Shown here piece by piece: positions 53,052 through 63,203 of a stretch of 64,000 nt of DNA. Under the pieces are notes generated by a model. The model was not told the DNA's origin. It made no database searches and saw nothing but the letters and a program-made list of their open reading frames with translations. The stretch comes from JBBQUN01 sp963717115 (GTDB lineage: Bacteria > Actinomycetota > Acidimicrobiia > Acidimicrobiales > SZUA-35). A program made the translations under genes and the position numbers. Within the stretch, counting starts at the first letter, position 1. Each line of letters begins with the position of its first letter. Where the stretch lies: the NCBI GenBank assembly GCA_963717115.1, contig CAVQVO010000009.1, positions 62,001-126,000 of the forward strand. Reading direction: 5' to 3'.

Positions 53052-53784
53052 ATGGGACGACTCGACGACAAGGTTGCACTGATCACCGGAGGCGCACGCG
53101 GCCAGGGCGCGGCCGAGGCGGAGCGGTTCGCTCGGGAAGGGGCGACCGTCTACATCAGCGACGTGCTCGACGACGTCGGACGCCAGACCGCGGACGACCT
53201 CGGCGACGCCGTCACCTACCTCCATCACGACGTCACGAGCGAAGACGACTGGGCCGGCGTGGTCGGCGGCATCGTCGAGGAGCGCGGTCGACTCGACGTG
53301 CTGGTCAACAATGCCGGCATCTTCCGGATCGCCGGCATGTTCGACACCTCGCTCGAACAATGGAACCAGATGCTGGCGATCAACCAGACCGGTGTCTTCC
53401 TCGGTCTCAAGACCGGCCGGTGCCGTCATGCGCGACCAGGGCTCGGGCAGCATCGTCAACATCTCGTCGATCGCCGGACTGGGTGGCGCCGGATCGGCCC
53501 ATGCCTACGCCGCCACCAAGTGGGCCGTGCGGGGCATGACCAAGTCGGCGGCGCTCGAACTCGCGCCGTTCGGGGTCCGGGTGAACTCGGTGCACCCCGG
53601 CATCATCGACACCGCCATGCTCGCCGAGTTCGGCGGTGCGCTTCCCCAGATCACCGAACGCATCCCGATGGGTCGGGTCGCCTCGGCCATGGAAGTGGCG
53701 AATGTGGTGCTGTTCCTGGCATCCGACGAGGCCTCGTACTGCAACGGCCACGAGTTCGTGGTCGACGGAGCCATCAAGGCCTGA
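53052..53784 (+). CDS. SDR oxidoreductase (3-alpha/20-beta-HSD-like), reading frame broken by one base
   Basis: The first frame gives VALITGGARGQGAAEAERF, HHDVTSEDDW and LVNNAGIFRIAGMFD up to GVFLGLKT. One extra G in the GG at 53415-53416 (GACCGGCCGG) then throws it out of frame. Removing it restores GAVMRDQGSGSIVNISSIAG, the active-site YAATKWAVRGMTKSAA and the normal end (NGHEFVVDGAIKA), about 243 residues in all. The pattern resembles 3-alpha-(or 20-beta)-hydroxysteroid dehydrogenases. No other damage is visible, so a sequencing error or recent mutation is likely. The 3' end overlaps the converging GNAT gene by 11 bases. Confidence 0.82.
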
Positions 53785-54367
53785 GCCCACCCTCGGCGGG
53801 CTCCGCCGCCGGCACCCGGTGCGTCACGACTCGTCGAATCGGTGCCACTCGGTGGTGCGTGTCGAACAGCGTCATGCCCCGGGCCCGATAGTTGGGCAGC
53901 GCCGCAGGTCCGTCGAGCGAGCAGGTGTGCAGCCAGACCCGCTCGGTGCCGGGGACCTCGAACGCGGTGCGCAACGCCTGTTCGAGCAGCCAACCGCCCA
54001 AGCCGACACCGTGGAAATCCGGCACGAGACCGAAGTACTTGATCTCGGTCGACGTCGCCTCGGAGACGATGTCGACGTAGCCGGCAGGAACGCCGTCGAC
54101 CCAGCAGCTGACCAGGAACTGGTCGGGTCGTGCGGTCCACTCGATCCACTGCTCGTCGGTCCAGTCGCTTCGTTCGAACCAATCCCAGGGTCGGCCGACC
54201 TCGGCGTAGAACAGTTTGGCGAGCGACGGGGCGGGCCGCCGGGCCCGGAGGAGCACCGGCTCGACCGATGGCTTCCGAGCCTCGACGATCTGATCGGGCG
54301 CGGTCACCTCGAGCCACCACACGGTGACCTCCGTGGCGCCGGGTTCGGGGCCCGCCAACTGCGTCAT
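53774..54367 (-). CDS. GNAT-family N-acetyltransferase
   Basis: 197 residues. Central strand VSCWVDGVPAGYVDI, the acetyl-CoA loop FGLVPDFHGVGLGGWLLEQA (motif A) and VWLHTCSLDGPAALPNYRARG (motif B; written in full only here) mark a GNAT domain at about 85-175. Substrate unknown. It converges on and overlaps the SDR gene by 11 bases. Confidence 0.88.
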   Translation of the reverse strand: MTQLAGPEPGATEVTVWWLEVTAPDQIVEARKPSVEPVLLRARRPAPSLAKLFYAEVGRPWDWFERSDWTDEQWIEWTARPDQFLVSCWVDGVPAGYVDIVSEATSTEIKYFGLVPDFHGVGLGGWLLEQALRTAFEVPGTERVWLHTCSLDGPAALPNYRARGMTLFDTHHRVAPIRRVVTHRVPAAEPAEGGLRP

Positions 54368-54615
54368 GCTCCTGTAGCTACCAACGACGGTCGGGAAAAC
54401 CGCTCAAGGAGAGGGGCGGATCCGACCGATGACGAGGTTGGAGCGTCGCCCCCGTCGTGGGCGCGAACGGTGAACGGCACCGACGGTGGGCCGAACGGCC
54501 CAGGAACGCCGGGTCGATCGGACCGAACGCTCCCCGGGCCCTCATGGGCCCGGCTGCGCTTCCGAGGCTGCGTCGGCGACCCGTGTCGCCATCGTCGACC
54601 CGGCAAGGACGCCTC

Positions 54616-57600
54616 GTGACCACTCGCTCATCCTCCAGCGCCGCCGAATCACCGGCTGCAGCCCCCGCCGGTCGGGGCCGGCTGGCGGTTCCGGGGTTGG
54701 CCGTGATCATCGCCGGGGCCCTGTTCACCGGCGTCGTTCCCGGGTCGCCCTCGAACGACACCCAGACCGTCGGCGAACCGACCCTGCCCCCGCCCCCACC
54801 GGTCGTGGCGTTCGTCGAGGAATCGGTCGTGGTTCCCGACGACGGCATCGAGCGTGTCGTCGTGCGTCCGCTCGAGACCGCCCTCACCGAACCGACCCTG
54901 CCCGCCGACGCGACCTCGAGACCGCCGACGTGATCGAGACCGATCCGCCGCTCGACGACTTCGAAGCGCTCGGCCACGCCCCCCGGGGCTCGACCGTCGT
55001 GCTCACGCCCACCGGGCTCGCCCTGCGCACGCCGGAGGGGGCGATCGTGCCGATCGACGAGCTCATCGACGGGCCGAGCGAACCGGTCGAGGCACCCCGA
55101 TCCGAGCCCGAACCGCAAAGCACCCCACCCTCGACGCTCGAGCAACTCCGGGCCCTGCCCGGCGTGAGGTCGGCAATGCCCATCGGCGACGGGACCTATG
55201 CCGTGGCGCTCGACGATCCCGATGCCCTCGACGGCCTCCCGTTCGAGGTCGAGGACGACCGGTTCTTCGCAACGGCAGCCGATCCGTACGAGGCGTATCA
55301 GTGGTCGCTGGAGAACGACGGCCAGGCGATGGTGCAGATCGGTGAGCGACCGACGCTCGACGCCGACATGGACGCCGCTGTCGCCGCCCAACACGCAGCC
55401 GGCCGTGGCGTCGTCGTGGCCGTGGTCGATTCGGGCGTCGACTTCACCCACCCCGACCTGGCCGACGCCCGCTGGACGAACCCCGACGACGACTGCGGCA
55501 ACGGGATCGACGACGACGGCAACGGGTACGTCGACGACTGTCACGGCTGGGACTTCGCCTACGCCGACAACGAGCCGTACAACGCCGGCCTGAGCCCGCA
55601 CGGCACCCACGTGGCCGGGACGATCGCCGCCCGACGCAACGGGCAGGGCGTGGTCGGCGTCGCTCCCGAGGCCACGATCATGGACCTCAACGTCGGGCTG
55701 GCCACGTCCGGCGGGATGACCCTGCCGGGCTCGGCCATCACCGCGGCGGTTCGCTACGCGGTCGACAACGGCGCCGACGTCGTCAACCTCTCGCTGGGAT
55801 CCGATCCCGGGGCACCCCGAGACGGACTCGCCGGACTCGAGCAGGCCCTCGACCACGCCGCAGCGAACGGTGTCGTCGTCGTCGTCGCAGCCGGGAACCA
55901 CAACGTCCGACTCGATCAGACGCCGGTGTGGCCTGCTTCGTTCGACAAGCCCAACCAGCTGACCGTGGCGGCCAGCACCTCGTCGGACGGCAAGGCCGGA
56001 TTCTCGAACTACGGCGGCCCGATCGATCTGTGGGCACCGGGCCAGAACGTCCTCGCCACGATGCCCGGCGGCGGGTTCGCGTTCATGTCGGGGACCAGCA
56101 TGGCGTCTCCGAACGTGGCGGGCGCCGTCGCCGTCCTGCTCTCGAGCGAACCGGCACAGACCCCGGCCGAGGTGATTCGACGCCTCGAGGACACCAGCGA
56201 CCGGTTCGACGTCCTCGCCGCCCACGGCGGAGCCGGTCGCCGCCTGAACGCCGGCGAGGCCCTGGGCGGTGCCCTCGTGGATCCCGACCGGGTCATCACC
56301 GAACTCGCCGTTGCCGCCACCGGACTGGGTGGCGCCTCGACCGACCGACCGGTGTCGACCACGGTGCGGTTCGAGGTCCCGGACGGCGCCTTCGGCGAGG
56401 ACTACCACTGGGAGATGCTCCTGCTGGCCGACACGCCCGATGGCCTCTGGGCCCTCGTCGACCACCCGGTGACCGTCGACGAGGCCGTCCGGTCGACCGG
56501 CGAAACCGCAGCGATCGACCTCGGCGTGACCGGTACCTCCGAGGTGACGATCACCACCACCCTCGCCGCCGGTGACTACGGCCTGGTCTTCGAAGCCGTC
56601 CCGACCGACGATCCCGGGTCGCGTCTCGGTGAGCCGTTCGTGTTGCGGTTCACCGTCACCGAGGCGCCGGACGGCACCGAGCCGACGCCGGGCCCGGCCG
56701 CGTCCGCCACCACCCCGGGATCCGCTCCTGCCCCCGGCACCACCCCCGACGCCGCGCCGGCGCCGACACCGGGCCCCGGCGCGAATCCGACCCCGTCGCC
56801 CGCGCCCACCGGATCCGCACCGTCGACACCGACCGCCGGTGACCCCGCCCCAGTGACCGCCGGCTCGACCCCCGGAGGAACGAGCCCGGGAGCCCCGTCG
56901 ACACCCGGCGTCGCGCCGACCCCCGGGAGCCCGCAGCCCGCACCGTCGCCCGGATCCGGCAGCACCGCTCCCACGCCCGCACCCGACCCGGCACCCTCAG
57001 CCCCATCGGGTGGCCCGGCTCCCGTCACGTCGCCGCCCGCACCCTCGCCCGCTGCGCCGGACCCGACACCGACCCCGACCAGCCTCGGCTCCTTCTCGAG
57101 CTCGCAGGTCACCCCCCACGTCGGGCCGGTCGGTCAGACCACGGCGGTCACCCTCACCGGCACCTTCCCCGACCCGGTCCGGGTCTACTTCGGAGCCACC
57201 GAGGCCACCTCGGTCGTCCAGACCGCGAACCGCATCGAGACCCGGGCGCCGGCCCGATCCGTCCCGGGGCCGGTCGACATCCGGTTGGTCCGCAACGGGA
57301 CCACCGTGCTCACCATCGCCGACGGCTTCACCTACGGCGCCCCCGCCCGATCGACACCGTCGCCGTCCCCGGCTGCTGCACCGCCCGTCGCACCGGAGCG
57401 ACCCGACGCGACGCCGACGCCGCCCGTCGCCCCGCCGACCGGGTCGCCCGCCACCCCCACGCCGGACCGGCCGACCGACCAACCCGTCACCGGGGGCGAC
57501 TCGACCGAGGCCGTCACCGACGGCGCCGGTCGCACCGGACGGGGGCGAGTCCCCCGGGCTCCACTCGTCGGAGATCGGACCGCGCTCGACGGTGGCCTCA

Positions 57601-57683
57601 GCGGGGTTCGCTACGACGACCCCGACCGGCTCGGCGCCTCGCCACCGTGCCGTTCGAACACCTGCCGGACGACGGGGGCCTGA
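54616..57683 (+). CDS. Secreted subtilisin-family (S8) protease with IPT/TIG domain, frame broken near the N-terminus
   Basis: GTG 54616 (AAGGA upstream) starts a signal segment (LAVPGLAVIIAGALFTG). One base is missing near 54911, since the frame continues correctly as DLETADVIETDPPLDDFEAL. The rest has a propeptide-like region and the S8 triad: Asp in VVAVVDSGVDFTHPDL, His in SPHGTHVAGTIAA, Ser in FMSGTSMASPNVAGA. A Ca-binding-like DDDGNGYVDD lies after the Asp. A Pro/Thr/Ser-rich linker of about 130 residues leads to an IPT/TIG domain (VYFGATEATSVV...) and a second low-complexity tail. The total would be about 1,022 residues. It should act outside the cell, perhaps at the wall. Confidence 0.85.
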
Positions 57684-57691
57684 TCGGTCGC

Positions 57692-58705
57692 TCAGGAACG
57701 AGGATCGCCGAACTCGGTCATGAGCGCCGTCTTGATGCTGGGGCGGGAACCGAACACCAGCAGGAACGTGGCCTCACGCATCAGGCGCTCGGCGGTCGAA
57801 CCGGCCATGGCCGCGCCGGCTCCGGTGGCGGCCACCAACCCGGCGGCCGCATCGATCGCCAGGCGACACGCGGCGGCCCGGGCGGCCGGCAGCTCGGCGT
57901 CGCTCGCCGTGTCGAGCCGGGAGCGCGCCTCGTCGAGGCGCCGGTCGAACCCGACGCCGGCCGCGGCGGGGATCGACCCCAGGAGACGATCGCATCGCCG
58001 GACGAGGCCGAGCGCCAGGGACCCGTTGGGTCGCAGACCCCGACCGGCGGCGTGACCGACGACCGACAGCGGATCCGCGCCGAGGCTCCGCTCGGCCGGG
58101 ACGAACACGCCGTCGAACCGGAGGGCCACGGTCGCCGTGGCATCGACCGCCTGCAACCGGAGCGGATCGACGGCCAGGCCCGGCTGCGAGGCCGCGTCCA
58201 TGGCCAGCCAGACGACCTGGGTCTCGTCGTCGTGCCGGCGGGCCGCCACCAGGACCACGTCGACCATGCCCCACCCGGTGCACCAGGGCGACCGGCCATC
58301 GAGGCGCCAGCCTCCGTCGACCGGGGTCGCCGTCAGGATGGGAGGCCCACCGAGCAGGCCGGCCTGCACGATGCCGGCCCGCCGCCGGCCCGTCTCGAGC
58401 GCCTCCGACCAGTCGTCGAGCCGGGAATCATGGGCGACCGAGCGCAGACGGCGGACGAGGCCGTGGTGCTGCATCCAGACGAACGTCGTTGCCAGACAGC
58501 CCGAGGCCAGGGCCTCGGCGACGAGCGGGAAGTCCGCTGACCAGACCGCCCCGAACAGCCCGGCCCGGGCAAGGGCCTCGAAGTGCCCGGCGGGGATCCG
58601 GCCGCTCCGTTCGACCTCGGACGCGCCGTCGAACAGGAGCCGATCGGCGATCTCGGTCGCCGCCGCGACGAGGTCGCCCCGGGGGAGATCGGAATGCGTG
58701 CCCAT
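57692..58705 (-). CDS. Acyl-CoA dehydrogenase-like flavoprotein
   Basis: 337 residues from ATG 58705, somewhat shorter than typical (about 380). N-domain PAGHFEALARAGLFGAVW, middle domain with GWRLDGRSPWCTGWGMVDVV and ATVALRFDGVFVPAER, then a helical C-domain ending in FLLVFGSRPSIKTALM. The classic catalytic-base region is not recognisable, so it may be a variant such as a flavin monooxygenase-like or redox protein of this superfamily. It lies divergent from the next membrane protein gene. Confidence 0.75.
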   Translation of the reverse strand: MGTHSDLPRGDLVAAATEIADRLLFDGASEVERSGRIPAGHFEALARAGLFGAVWSADFPLVAEALASGCLATTFVWMQHHGLVRRLRSVAHDSRLDDWSEALETGRRRAGIVQAGLLGGPPILTATPVDGGWRLDGRSPWCTGWGMVDVVLVAARRHDDETQVVWLAMDAASQPGLAVDPLRLQAVDATATVALRFDGVFVPAERSLGADPLSVVGHAAGRGLRPNGSLALGLVRRCDRLLGSIPAAAGVGFDRRLDEARSRLDTASDAELPAARAAACRLAIDAAAGLVAATGAGAAMAGSTAERLMREATFLLVFGSRPSIKTALMTEFGDPRS

Positions 58706-58738
58706 GAACGAAGGACCAGAGCGGGTAAACACTCCCTG

Positions 58739-60688
58739 ATGCAAATCGAGACACCAACCGGGGTCGCGCCTCGGGAACCGACGTCGGCGACGCGAACCGT
58801 CGTCGAGTGGATCGTGCTCGCCGCGGTCATCGCCTCGGCCGGGCTGTTCCAGGTCACCACCGACGTGAACCAGTGGCTCCTCACCAACGCCGACATGCTG
58901 CTGCTCCCCGAGCTCTACGAGGACCTCAACAGCGGCGGATCGCTCTCGGACTGGTATCTGCCCTATTCCCCGTACTTCTTCCCCGACTGGCTCTTCTACT
59001 GGATCGCCGAACCCCTCGGGTCCACCGAGGCCACCCGGTTGGCCATCGTCGCCGTTGCCCAGTTCGGGGTCGCCGTCCTGGCCGTGGCGTCGATCGCCAA
59101 GACCGTCACCGGTCGCCCCCAACGCCTCGCCACGGCGGCGGCAGCCTCGGTGATCGTCCTCGGCGGCCTCGGGAGCATCCGGCCGTTCACCTATCTGGCC
59201 ACCCCGTTCGTCCACTTCGGCACGTTCGCCTTCACCCTGTGGCTGATCGCCTTCGCCCTCCGCTACACGCGGGACGAGCGCGCCAACCGATGGCTCGTGT
59301 TGTCGTTGGGACTGAGCGTCCTGCTCGTCGGATCCGACCGCATCATCGCCGTCTGGTTCCACGTTCCCGCCGCGCTCGCCATGGTGGCCTGGGGCTGGCA
59401 GGCCCACCGCCGGCGGGCCGTGGTGTGGATCGGCGCCCACGTGGTCGCCACCACGGCCGTGCTCCCCCTTCGCGATCTGGTTCGGACCAAGGAGAGCACC
59501 TACGACCTGGCCCTGTCGGCGACCTCGCCTCGGGCCGGTCTGAAGGGGCTGTACGAGGCCCTGTCGGACGCGATCGGCGACGGCTGGTGGATCCAGGTCC
59601 TGGTCGTGGTCTCGTTCGTGGTCGTCGTCGCGTCGTTCGCCCGAGGTCGGTCCGTGCTCGGCGGACGACGTCTCCAGCCCGATGCCAGCCGCTTCCTGGT
59701 CGTGTTCGTCCCGGCGACGGCGATCGTCACCTTCGCCGCCCAGATCATGCTCAGCGGTGCGGTCGAGCCGGGCCCTCGCTACTCGATGACGGTGTTCTTC
59801 CTCCCGATCTTCCTGCTCGCCGCCGTCGTGGTCCCACCGGCGATGGACCGCCGAACGACGGCGGCACTGGCCGTCCCGGTCATCGTGCTCGCCGCCGTCC
59901 TCGCGCCAACGCTTCCCGACATCGACCTCGGTCGCGAGCCGGCGGGCATGGAGTGCCTGCACGACGCCCTGGCCATCACCGGGTCGACCCACGGGGTCGC
60001 CTCCTACTGGGATGCCCGAGACCTCAGCGTCTACCTCGACGACCCCGATGTGGTGATGGCCACCTACAGTCCCCTGAACCGGGGCGAGCGCATCAACGTG
60101 AGCGAGGAGTCCTACGCCGAACGTTACGACTTCATCGCCGTCAGCTCCATCGTTCCGTGGTGGGTGCTCGACCTCGATCGGATCGAGTTCCTGAACGGTC
60201 CGCCTCGCCAGATCGTGGAGTGCGGCCGATTCACCGTCTGGGACTACGGACCCGACGGGCTCGACATGGAACCGTTCGACACTCCGAACACGGTCACCTG
60301 GACGGCCTGCCAGCTGTCGACCCAGGTCGGGACGCTCGACGAGGCATCGTGCACGATCAGCGGCGGCGAAGCGCCCGGATTCCTGGCCTTCGGGCCGTAC
60401 CCGACGGTCCCCAACGGCTCCTACCGGGCACGCCTGCAGTACCGGGCCCCGGGCACCGGCCCGGTCGCCGGCTGGGAACTGGCCTTCACCGGCGAGCTGG
60501 GGGCCGCCCCCGAGATCGCCCAGACCGGCACCGTCGACGGCACCGACGACCGGGATGGCGAGCTGATCATCGACTGGGAGACCACCGACGCCCCGCTGGG
60601 CCGGGAGCCGGTGGTCGAGGTGCGGATCGTCGCCGACGGCACCCCCGGGGTGGCGATCACGGCGATCGAGATCACCCGCCTCGACTGA
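58739..60688 (+). CDS. Large multi-pass membrane protein with extracytoplasmic C-terminal domain
   Basis: 649 residues from ATG 58739. ATG 58694, with GGGGGAG six bases upstream, is an in-frame alternative but would overlap the divergent gene. About ten hydrophobic helices in residues 20-420, with a first loop rich in aromatics (SDWYLPYSPYFFPDWLFYW). About 230 C-terminal residues form a soluble, beta-rich domain with cysteine pairs. The topology recalls GT-C glycosyltransferases or related polytopic proteins, but the usual DxD/ExD motif was not identified. Function unknown. Confidence 0.68.
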   Translation: MQIETPTGVAPREPTSATRTVVEWIVLAAVIASAGLFQVTTDVNQWLLTNADMLLLPELYEDLNSGGSLSDWYLPYSPYFFPDWLFYWIAEPLGSTEATRLAIVAVAQFGVAVLAVASIAKTVTGRPQRLATAAAASVIVLGGLGSIRPFTYLATPFVHFGTFAFTLWLIAFALRYTRDERANRWLVLSLGLSVLLVGSDRIIAVWFHVPAALAMVAWGWQAHRRRAVVWIGAHVVATTAVLPLRDLVRTKESTYDLALSATSPRAGLKGLYEALSDAIGDGWWIQVLVVVSFVVVVASFARGRSVLGGRRLQPDASRFLVVFVPATAIVTFAAQIMLSGAVEPGPRYSMTVFFLPIFLLAAVVVPPAMDRRTTAALAVPVIVLAAVLAPTLPDIDLGREPAGMECLHDALAITGSTHGVASYWDARDLSVYLDDPDVVMATYSPLNRGERINVSEESYAERYDFIAVSSIVPWWVLDLDRIEFLNGPPRQIVECGRFTVWDYGPDGLDMEPFDTPNTVTWTACQLSTQVGTLDEASCTISGGEAPGFLAFGPYPTVPNGSYRARLQYRAPGTGPVAGWELAFTGELGAAPEIAQTGTVDGTDDRDGELIIDWETTDAPLGREPVVEVRIVADGTPGVAITAIEITRLD

Positions 60689-60751
60689 CCGACCATCCGA
60701 TTCGATCCCGACCCCACAATCGAGGCGACAGGATCGGCCCCGGCGTTCACA

Positions 60752-61597
60752 ATGCAGGCCATGCCCCGTGCCACACCGTCAGCCGGCCATGCGCCGTCGC
60801 ACGCCGCCATCGACGTCGTCGATCTCGGGCGTACGTTCGTGACGGGCCGACGCCGGCAGCGGCGCACGATCCACGCCGTGCGCGGCGTCACCTTCGGCGT
60901 CGAGGCCGGCGAACGCCTGGCGTTCATCGGACCCAACGGCGCCGGCAAGTCGACGTCGATCAAGATGCTGACGGGCATCCTGCGGCCGACGGCGGGCTCG
61001 GCCACCGTCCTCGGGCTCGTGCCCTGGGAGCAGCGCCGCGAACTGGCTCGTTCCATCGGCTCCCTCTTCGGGCAACGGTCCCAGCTCTGGAACGAACTCA
61101 CCCCCCGCCGGTCGTTCCGGATGCTCGCCGCCATCTTCGATCTCGACGACGGGCAGGCCGATCGCCGCATTGCCGAACTCGGCGACCTGTTCGACGCCTC
61201 CGATCTCTTCGACCAGCCGGTCCGGACCCTGTCGCTCGGGCAGCGGATGCGGTGCGAGCTGTCGGCCTGCCTGCTGCACGAGCCGTCGGTCCTGTTCCTC
61301 GACGAGCCGACCATCGGACTCGACCTGGTCGGCAAGCAGCGCTTCCGGGAGCTCCTCGTTCGACTCAACGACGAACGGGGCACGACGATCCTGCTCACGA
61401 GCCACGACGTCGCCGACATCGAGCACGTGGCCGACCGGGCCATCGTGGTGAACCACGGGACCGTCATCTTCGACGACGCCGTCACCGCGATGCGTCGGCT
61501 GATCGGATCCGGCGACGGTGCCGGCGAACCGACACTCGAACGGGTCATCGCCGACATCTACGAGTCGGTTCCGGCCCCCGACCGGAACGACCCGTGA
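60752..61597 (+). CDS. ABC-2-type exporter ATPase
   Basis: 281 residues. Walker A FIGPNGAGKSTSIKML, signature LSLGQRMR, Walker B VLFLDEPTIGLDL and switch histidine TSHDVADIEH. It is the COG4586-like ATPase that forms a set with two ABC2_membrane_6 permeases, which is what follows here. The start could also be ATG 60761. Its stop overlaps the next start (GTGA). Confidence 0.9.
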   Translation: MQAMPRATPSAGHAPSHAAIDVVDLGRTFVTGRRRQRRTIHAVRGVTFGVEAGERLAFIGPNGAGKSTSIKMLTGILRPTAGSATVLGLVPWEQRRELARSIGSLFGQRSQLWNELTPRRSFRMLAAIFDLDDGQADRRIAELGDLFDASDLFDQPVRTLSLGQRMRCELSACLLHEPSVLFLDEPTIGLDLVGKQRFRELLVRLNDERGTTILLTSHDVADIEHVADRAIVVNHGTVIFDDAVTAMRRLIGSGDGAGEPTLERVIADIYESVPAPDRNDP

Positions 61598-62379
61598 GCA
61601 CGCTCACCGCGGCTCGCCGTTCGGCCCATCTGTCGTCGTCGACCGTCACGGCCTCGCGCAGCGGCCTGCTGGTGGCGGCCTTCTTCTACCTCGTGGTGGC
61701 GGCGATGCTGTCGGAGCTGTGGAAGGCGGCCGCCGAAGCCAACGGCGGCGCGGTCGCGGGGTACTCCGCCACGGCGCTCGTCTGGTACATCGCCACCTCC
61801 GAGGCGGTGACCATTCCCCTGCCGATGCGGCTGATGGAGGACATCGGCGACGACATCACGAACGACACCTATGCGATCGAACTGCTTCGTCCGGTGTCGC
61901 CGCTGGTGGTTCGGATCAGCGGACAGATCGGGGCGATGCTGCCGCGCCTGGCAGCCTGCGTCACCGTCGGATCGGTGTTGGCACTGCTGTCGGGTGGCCG
62001 GCCCGTCTCGGTCCTGGCCCTGGCCCTGGCCGTTCCGTCGATGCTGCTCGCGCTGGTGCTCAACCTCGTCACCCAGCACGCATTCGCAGCCTCGGCCTTC
62101 TGGGTGCGCGACACGAAGGGAACCTGGTTCCTCTATCAGAAGCTGGTGTTCGTGACCGGCGGGATGCTGCTCCCGCTCGAGGTGCTGCCCGACGCGCTCG
62201 AGACGATCTGTCGATGGCTGCCCTTCATGGCGATGGCGTACGCCCCGGCCCGGCTGGCGTCGGGTCACGTCGAACCGGCGTTGCTGGCCATCCAGCTCGG
62301 CTGGCTGATCGTGCTCGGGCTGCTCACCCGACGCCTGTTCGCGGCCGGTCAGCGGCGACTGATCGGCGGTGCCCCGTGA
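61594..62379 (+). CDS. ABC-2-type exporter permease 1
   Basis: 261 residues, six membrane helices. AIELLRPVSPLVVRISGQIG and FWVRDTKGTWFLYQKLVFVTGG (two parts) are the ABC2_membrane_6/COG4587 features. Starts in GTGA overlap with the ATPase and ends in GTGA overlap with permease 2. Substrate unknown. Confidence 0.85.
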   Translation: MSTLTAARRSAHLSSSTVTASRSGLLVAAFFYLVVAAMLSELWKAAAEANGGAVAGYSATALVWYIATSEAVTIPLPMRLMEDIGDDITNDTYAIELLRPVSPLVVRISGQIGAMLPRLAACVTVGSVLALLSGGRPVSVLALALAVPSMLLALVLNLVTQHAFAASAFWVRDTKGTWFLYQKLVFVTGGMLLPLEVLPDALETICRWLPFMAMAYAPARLASGHVEPALLAIQLGWLIVLGLLTRRLFAAGQRRLIGGAP

Positions 62380-63149
62380 CCGTCCGGGGGTTGCGGGTCA
62401 CGTTCGCCACCGCCGTTCGCGAGGCCCTGGCGAACGTCCGGGGGTTGTGGACCCAGATCGCGATCATGTTCGCCAACGACTGCATGTGGGTGGCCTTCTG
62501 GCTGCTGTTCTTCCGCGAGGTCGGAGCAATCCGCGGCTGGGACACCGATCGGGTGATGGTGCTGCTCGCCGTGTTGACGACGTCGGGAGGCATCGTGCTC
62601 GGGGTGTTCCACAACGTGCGCAACATCGGCCAACTCGTTGCCGACGGCGGCCTCGACGCCGCGCTCGCGCTCCCGGTCCACCCGCTGCCCCACCTGCTCC
62701 TGCGCAAGGTGCAACCCATCGGCCTCGGCGACCTCGTGTTCGGTCTCGTGCTGTTCGTCGTTGCCGGGGACCCGACCCCGACCCGCACCCTGGTGTTCGC
62801 CCTCGGCGTGTTCGTCTCGTCGGTGCTCCTCGGGAGTTTCCTGGTCCTGCTGGGCTCCCTGGCGTTCTTCGCCGGCCGCAACGAGGCGAGCGAGCTGGGC
62901 TTCCACTCGATCCTGGTGTTCTCGGCGTATCCGGTCGACGTGTTCACCGGCGCGTTCAAGGTGTTGCTCTACAGCGCCGTCCCCGCCGGCTTCGTCGCCG
63001 CGGTCCCGGCCCGCCTGATCGAGCGGTTCGACCTCCCGCTCGCGCTCGGCTTCGGTGCGGTCACGGTGGCCTTCGCCGTCGTGGCCGTGGCCACCTTCGA
63101 CCGCGGGCTCCGCCGATACACCGGCGGAGGGACCTGGATCCGAGCCTGA
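62376..63149 (+). CDS. ABC-2-type exporter permease 2
   Basis: 257 residues, six membrane helices; GLDAALALPVHPLPHLLLRK and FAGRNEASELGFHSILVFSAYP match the second permease (COG3694-like) of the same family. It completes a heterodimeric exporter with the two preceding genes. The C-terminus ends GLRRYTGGGTWIRA, typical of the family (GLxxYxSG). Confidence 0.85.
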   Translation: MTVRGLRVTFATAVREALANVRGLWTQIAIMFANDCMWVAFWLLFFREVGAIRGWDTDRVMVLLAVLTTSGGIVLGVFHNVRNIGQLVADGGLDAALALPVHPLPHLLLRKVQPIGLGDLVFGLVLFVVAGDPTPTRTLVFALGVFVSSVLLGSFLVLLGSLAFFAGRNEASELGFHSILVFSAYPVDVFTGAFKVLLYSAVPAGFVAAVPARLIERFDLPLALGFGAVTVAFAVVAVATFDRGLRRYTGGGTWIRA

Positions 63150-63196
63150 TCAATGTTGATCAACTACTGTACGCGACATTGATCGACGGGTAGCAT
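63147..63196 (+). promoter_or_regulatory. Palindromic operator-like sites and -10 (TAGCAT) before the citrate synthase gene
   Basis: TGATCAATGTTGATCA (63147-63162) has perfect 7-base arms. GATCAATGT (63148-63156) also pairs with ACATTGATC (63176-63184). TAGCAT (63191-63196) ends 7 bases before GTG 63204 and there is no SD, so the transcript is probably leaderless. The sites lie where a repressor or activator would act. Confidence 0.55.
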
Positions 63197-63203
63197 CAAC
63201 GCC

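Noticed and set aside
54368..54615. Possible c-di-AMP (ydaO-type) riboswitch before the secreted protease
   Set aside because: Some G/A-rich blocks look suggestive, but the conserved core could not be aligned by eye.
57536..57723. A second frameshift at the C-terminus of the subtilase
   Set aside because: All three frames give low-complexity sequence after the IPT/TIG domain, so no frame can be shown to be the better continuation.
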